Below are positions 7,534-8,494 of a stretch of DNA of 8,494 bases, piece by piece. Within the stretch, counting starts at the first letter, position 1. Every line of letters begins with the position of its first letter. Source of the stretch: Erwinia sp. (GTDB lineage: Bacteria > Pseudomonadota > Gammaproteobacteria > Enterobacterales > Enterobacteriaceae); contig DOOK01000114.1 of NCBI GenBank assembly GCA_003512805.1, positions 1 to 8,494 on the forward strand, in the 5' to 3' direction. Position numbers and translations under genes: made by a program. Below the pieces are notes generated by a model, which worked only from the letters and a program-made list of their open reading frames with translations, was not told where the DNA came from and did no database searches.

Positions 7534-8494
7534 GATGTTTACCTTCTTTCTGCGGTTGTAATTTGTGTTCAGCAAGCGTGCGTGCGATGCGTCCGACATT
7601 GCCCGCGCCCTGCACCAAAATTAAATCGTTGCCGGACAGCTTTGGTGCCAGCATTTCCAGTACGGCGTCGTGGTCCGATACCAGGATAGGATCGACTTTG
7701 CCGCGTCCGCGAATAGTGCGACACAGAGAACGGCTGTCGGCGCCTGGGATGGGCGTTTCGCCAGCGGAGTAAACGTCCAGCATCAGCAGGACATCAACCT
7801 GAGACAGCACATTAGCGAAATCGTCATAAAGATCCCGGGTACGCGTGTAGCGATGCGGCTGGAAGATCATGACCAGCTGCTTGTCCGGCCAGCCCGCACG
7901 GGCTGCTTTAATCGTTGCGTCAACTTCGGTTGGATGATGGCCATAGTCGTCAACCAGCATGGCGGTGCCCTGCACGCCGTTCACGTCCTGCAGCGGGTAT
8001 TCGCCCAAGAAATCGAAGCGACGGCCAGTGCCCTGGAAGCTTTCCAGCGCGCTCAGGATCTCTGCATCTTCAATGCCTTCTTCCGTGGCGACGGCTACCG
8101 CTGCGGCGGCATTCAGCGCATTGTGCCGACCGGGCGCATTCAGCGTTACCTTCAGCAGCGGCTTATCGTGGCGGGCCAGCGTAAAGTGGCCCTGCGCGCC
8201 GTGCTGCTCATAGCTGGCAATACGCACGTCAGCATCTTCGCTAAAGCCGTAGGTGGTTATCTGACGGCCTACGCGTGGGATAAGATCGCGGATCACCGCA
8301 TCATCAACGCAAAGTACCGCCCGGCCATAAAACGGCAGGTTGTGCAGGAAGTTGATAAAGGTCTGCTTCAGGTTCTCAAAATCGCCCTGATAGGTATCCA
8401 TGTGGTCGGCTTCGATATTCGTGACGATGGCCACCATCGGCTGAAGATGAAGAAACGATGCATCGCTTTCATCCGCTTCCGCAATCAGGTAACG
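7526..8494 (-). CDS. murC: UDP-N-acetylmuramate--L-alanine ligase MurC, C-terminal part (5' end outside window)
   Basis: MurC ligates L-Ala to UDP-MurNAc using ATP, the first step in building the stem peptide. The frame enters at the window edge ([20 protein letters not shown]) and runs 322 codons to TGA 7528-7526; about 169 of the usual ~491 N-terminal residues, with the Rossmann domain and the ATP P-loop, are missing. Seen are the Mur ligase central domain block [15 protein letters not shown] (window residues ~21-35), the [15 protein letters not shown] motif, and the C-terminal domain with [35 protein letters not shown] and [13 protein letters not shown]. The stop overlaps the ddlB start by eight bases (ATGGCTGA), so translation is probably coupled. 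The apparent start at 8437 is an internal Met codon. Confidence 0.98.
   Translation of the reverse strand, partial: RYLIAEADESDASFLHLQPMVAIVTNIEADHMDTYQGDFENLKQTFINFLHNLPFYGRAVLCVDDAVIRDLIPRVGRQITTYGFSEDADVRIASYEQHGAQGHFTLARHDKPLLKVTLNAPGRHNALNAAAAVAVATEEGIEDAEILSALESFQGTGRRFDFLGEYPLQDVNGVQGTAMLVDDYGHHPTEVDATIKAARAGWPDKQLVMIFQPHRYTRTRDLYDDFANVLSQVDVLLMLDVYSAGETPIPGADSRSLCRTIRGRGKVDPILVSDHDAVLEMLAPKLSGNDLILVQGAGNVGRIARTLAEHKLQPQKEGKHHG

Noticed and set aside
7534..7599. Extended ddlB start giving 22 more residues
   Set aside because: The added part is not seen in the family; ATG 7533 gives exactly the 306 residues of E. coli DdlB.

Overview
The window is the 3' half of the division and cell wall (dcw) cluster of a gammaproteobacterium, almost certainly a member of the Enterobacterales. 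The gene order on the minus strand, read from high to low coordinates, is murC (5' end cut off by the window), ddlB, ftsQ, ftsA, ftsZ, lpxC, secM, secA (3' part cut off). The encoded proteins can be laid against my memory of the Escherichia coli proteins almost without gaps, and a SecM with a recognisable arrest peptide is confined to the enteric group and close relatives. Differences from E. coli throughout, and a DUF721/DciA-type gene beside secM, point away from Escherichia towards another enterobacterial lineage (for example an Erwinia/Pantoea-like or Serratia/Yersinia-like one). The genus cannot be fixed from sequence reading alone.

Layout. 8494-4519: murC, ddlB, ftsQ and ftsA are packed with 8-bp overlap, 1-bp gap and 4-bp overlap, so they are surely one transcript with coupled translation. 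4518-4447: a short spacer before ftsZ holds a perfect 9-bp inverted repeat and a possible 13-codon leader ORF. 4446-3286: ftsZ. 3285-3185: a hairpin at the ftsZ stop codon and a likely lpxC promoter. 3184-2267: lpxC. 2263-1751: a plus-strand dciA-like gene, convergent with lpxC (3 bp apart) and divergent from secM (21 bp between start codons). 1729-1253: secM. 1182-1: the first ~390 codons of secA.

How the genes work together. MurC adds L-Ala to UDP-MurNAc and DdlB makes the D-Ala-D-Ala dipeptide for the same precursor. FtsQ, FtsA and FtsZ build the septal ring. LpxC commits carbon to lipid A. SecM senses export capacity and sets translation of secA, the Sec ATPase. The dciA-like gene would belong to helicase loading in DNA replication.

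The most useful oddities are: (1) the first 16 bases look like leftover Illumina paired-end adapter, and they corrupt the last SecA residues; (2) dciA is embedded antisense between lpxC and secM, so an lpxC-secM-secA read-through mRNA would be antisense to the whole dciA gene; (3) the end of secM is exactly complementary to the secA ribosome-binding region, as expected for arrest-controlled translation; (4) the ftsA-ftsZ hairpin hides the start signals of a mini-ORF. The core genes themselves look ordinary and intact; I see no new system, mobile element, CRISPR array, tRNA or rRNA. No gene-free stretch exceeds about 100 bases.
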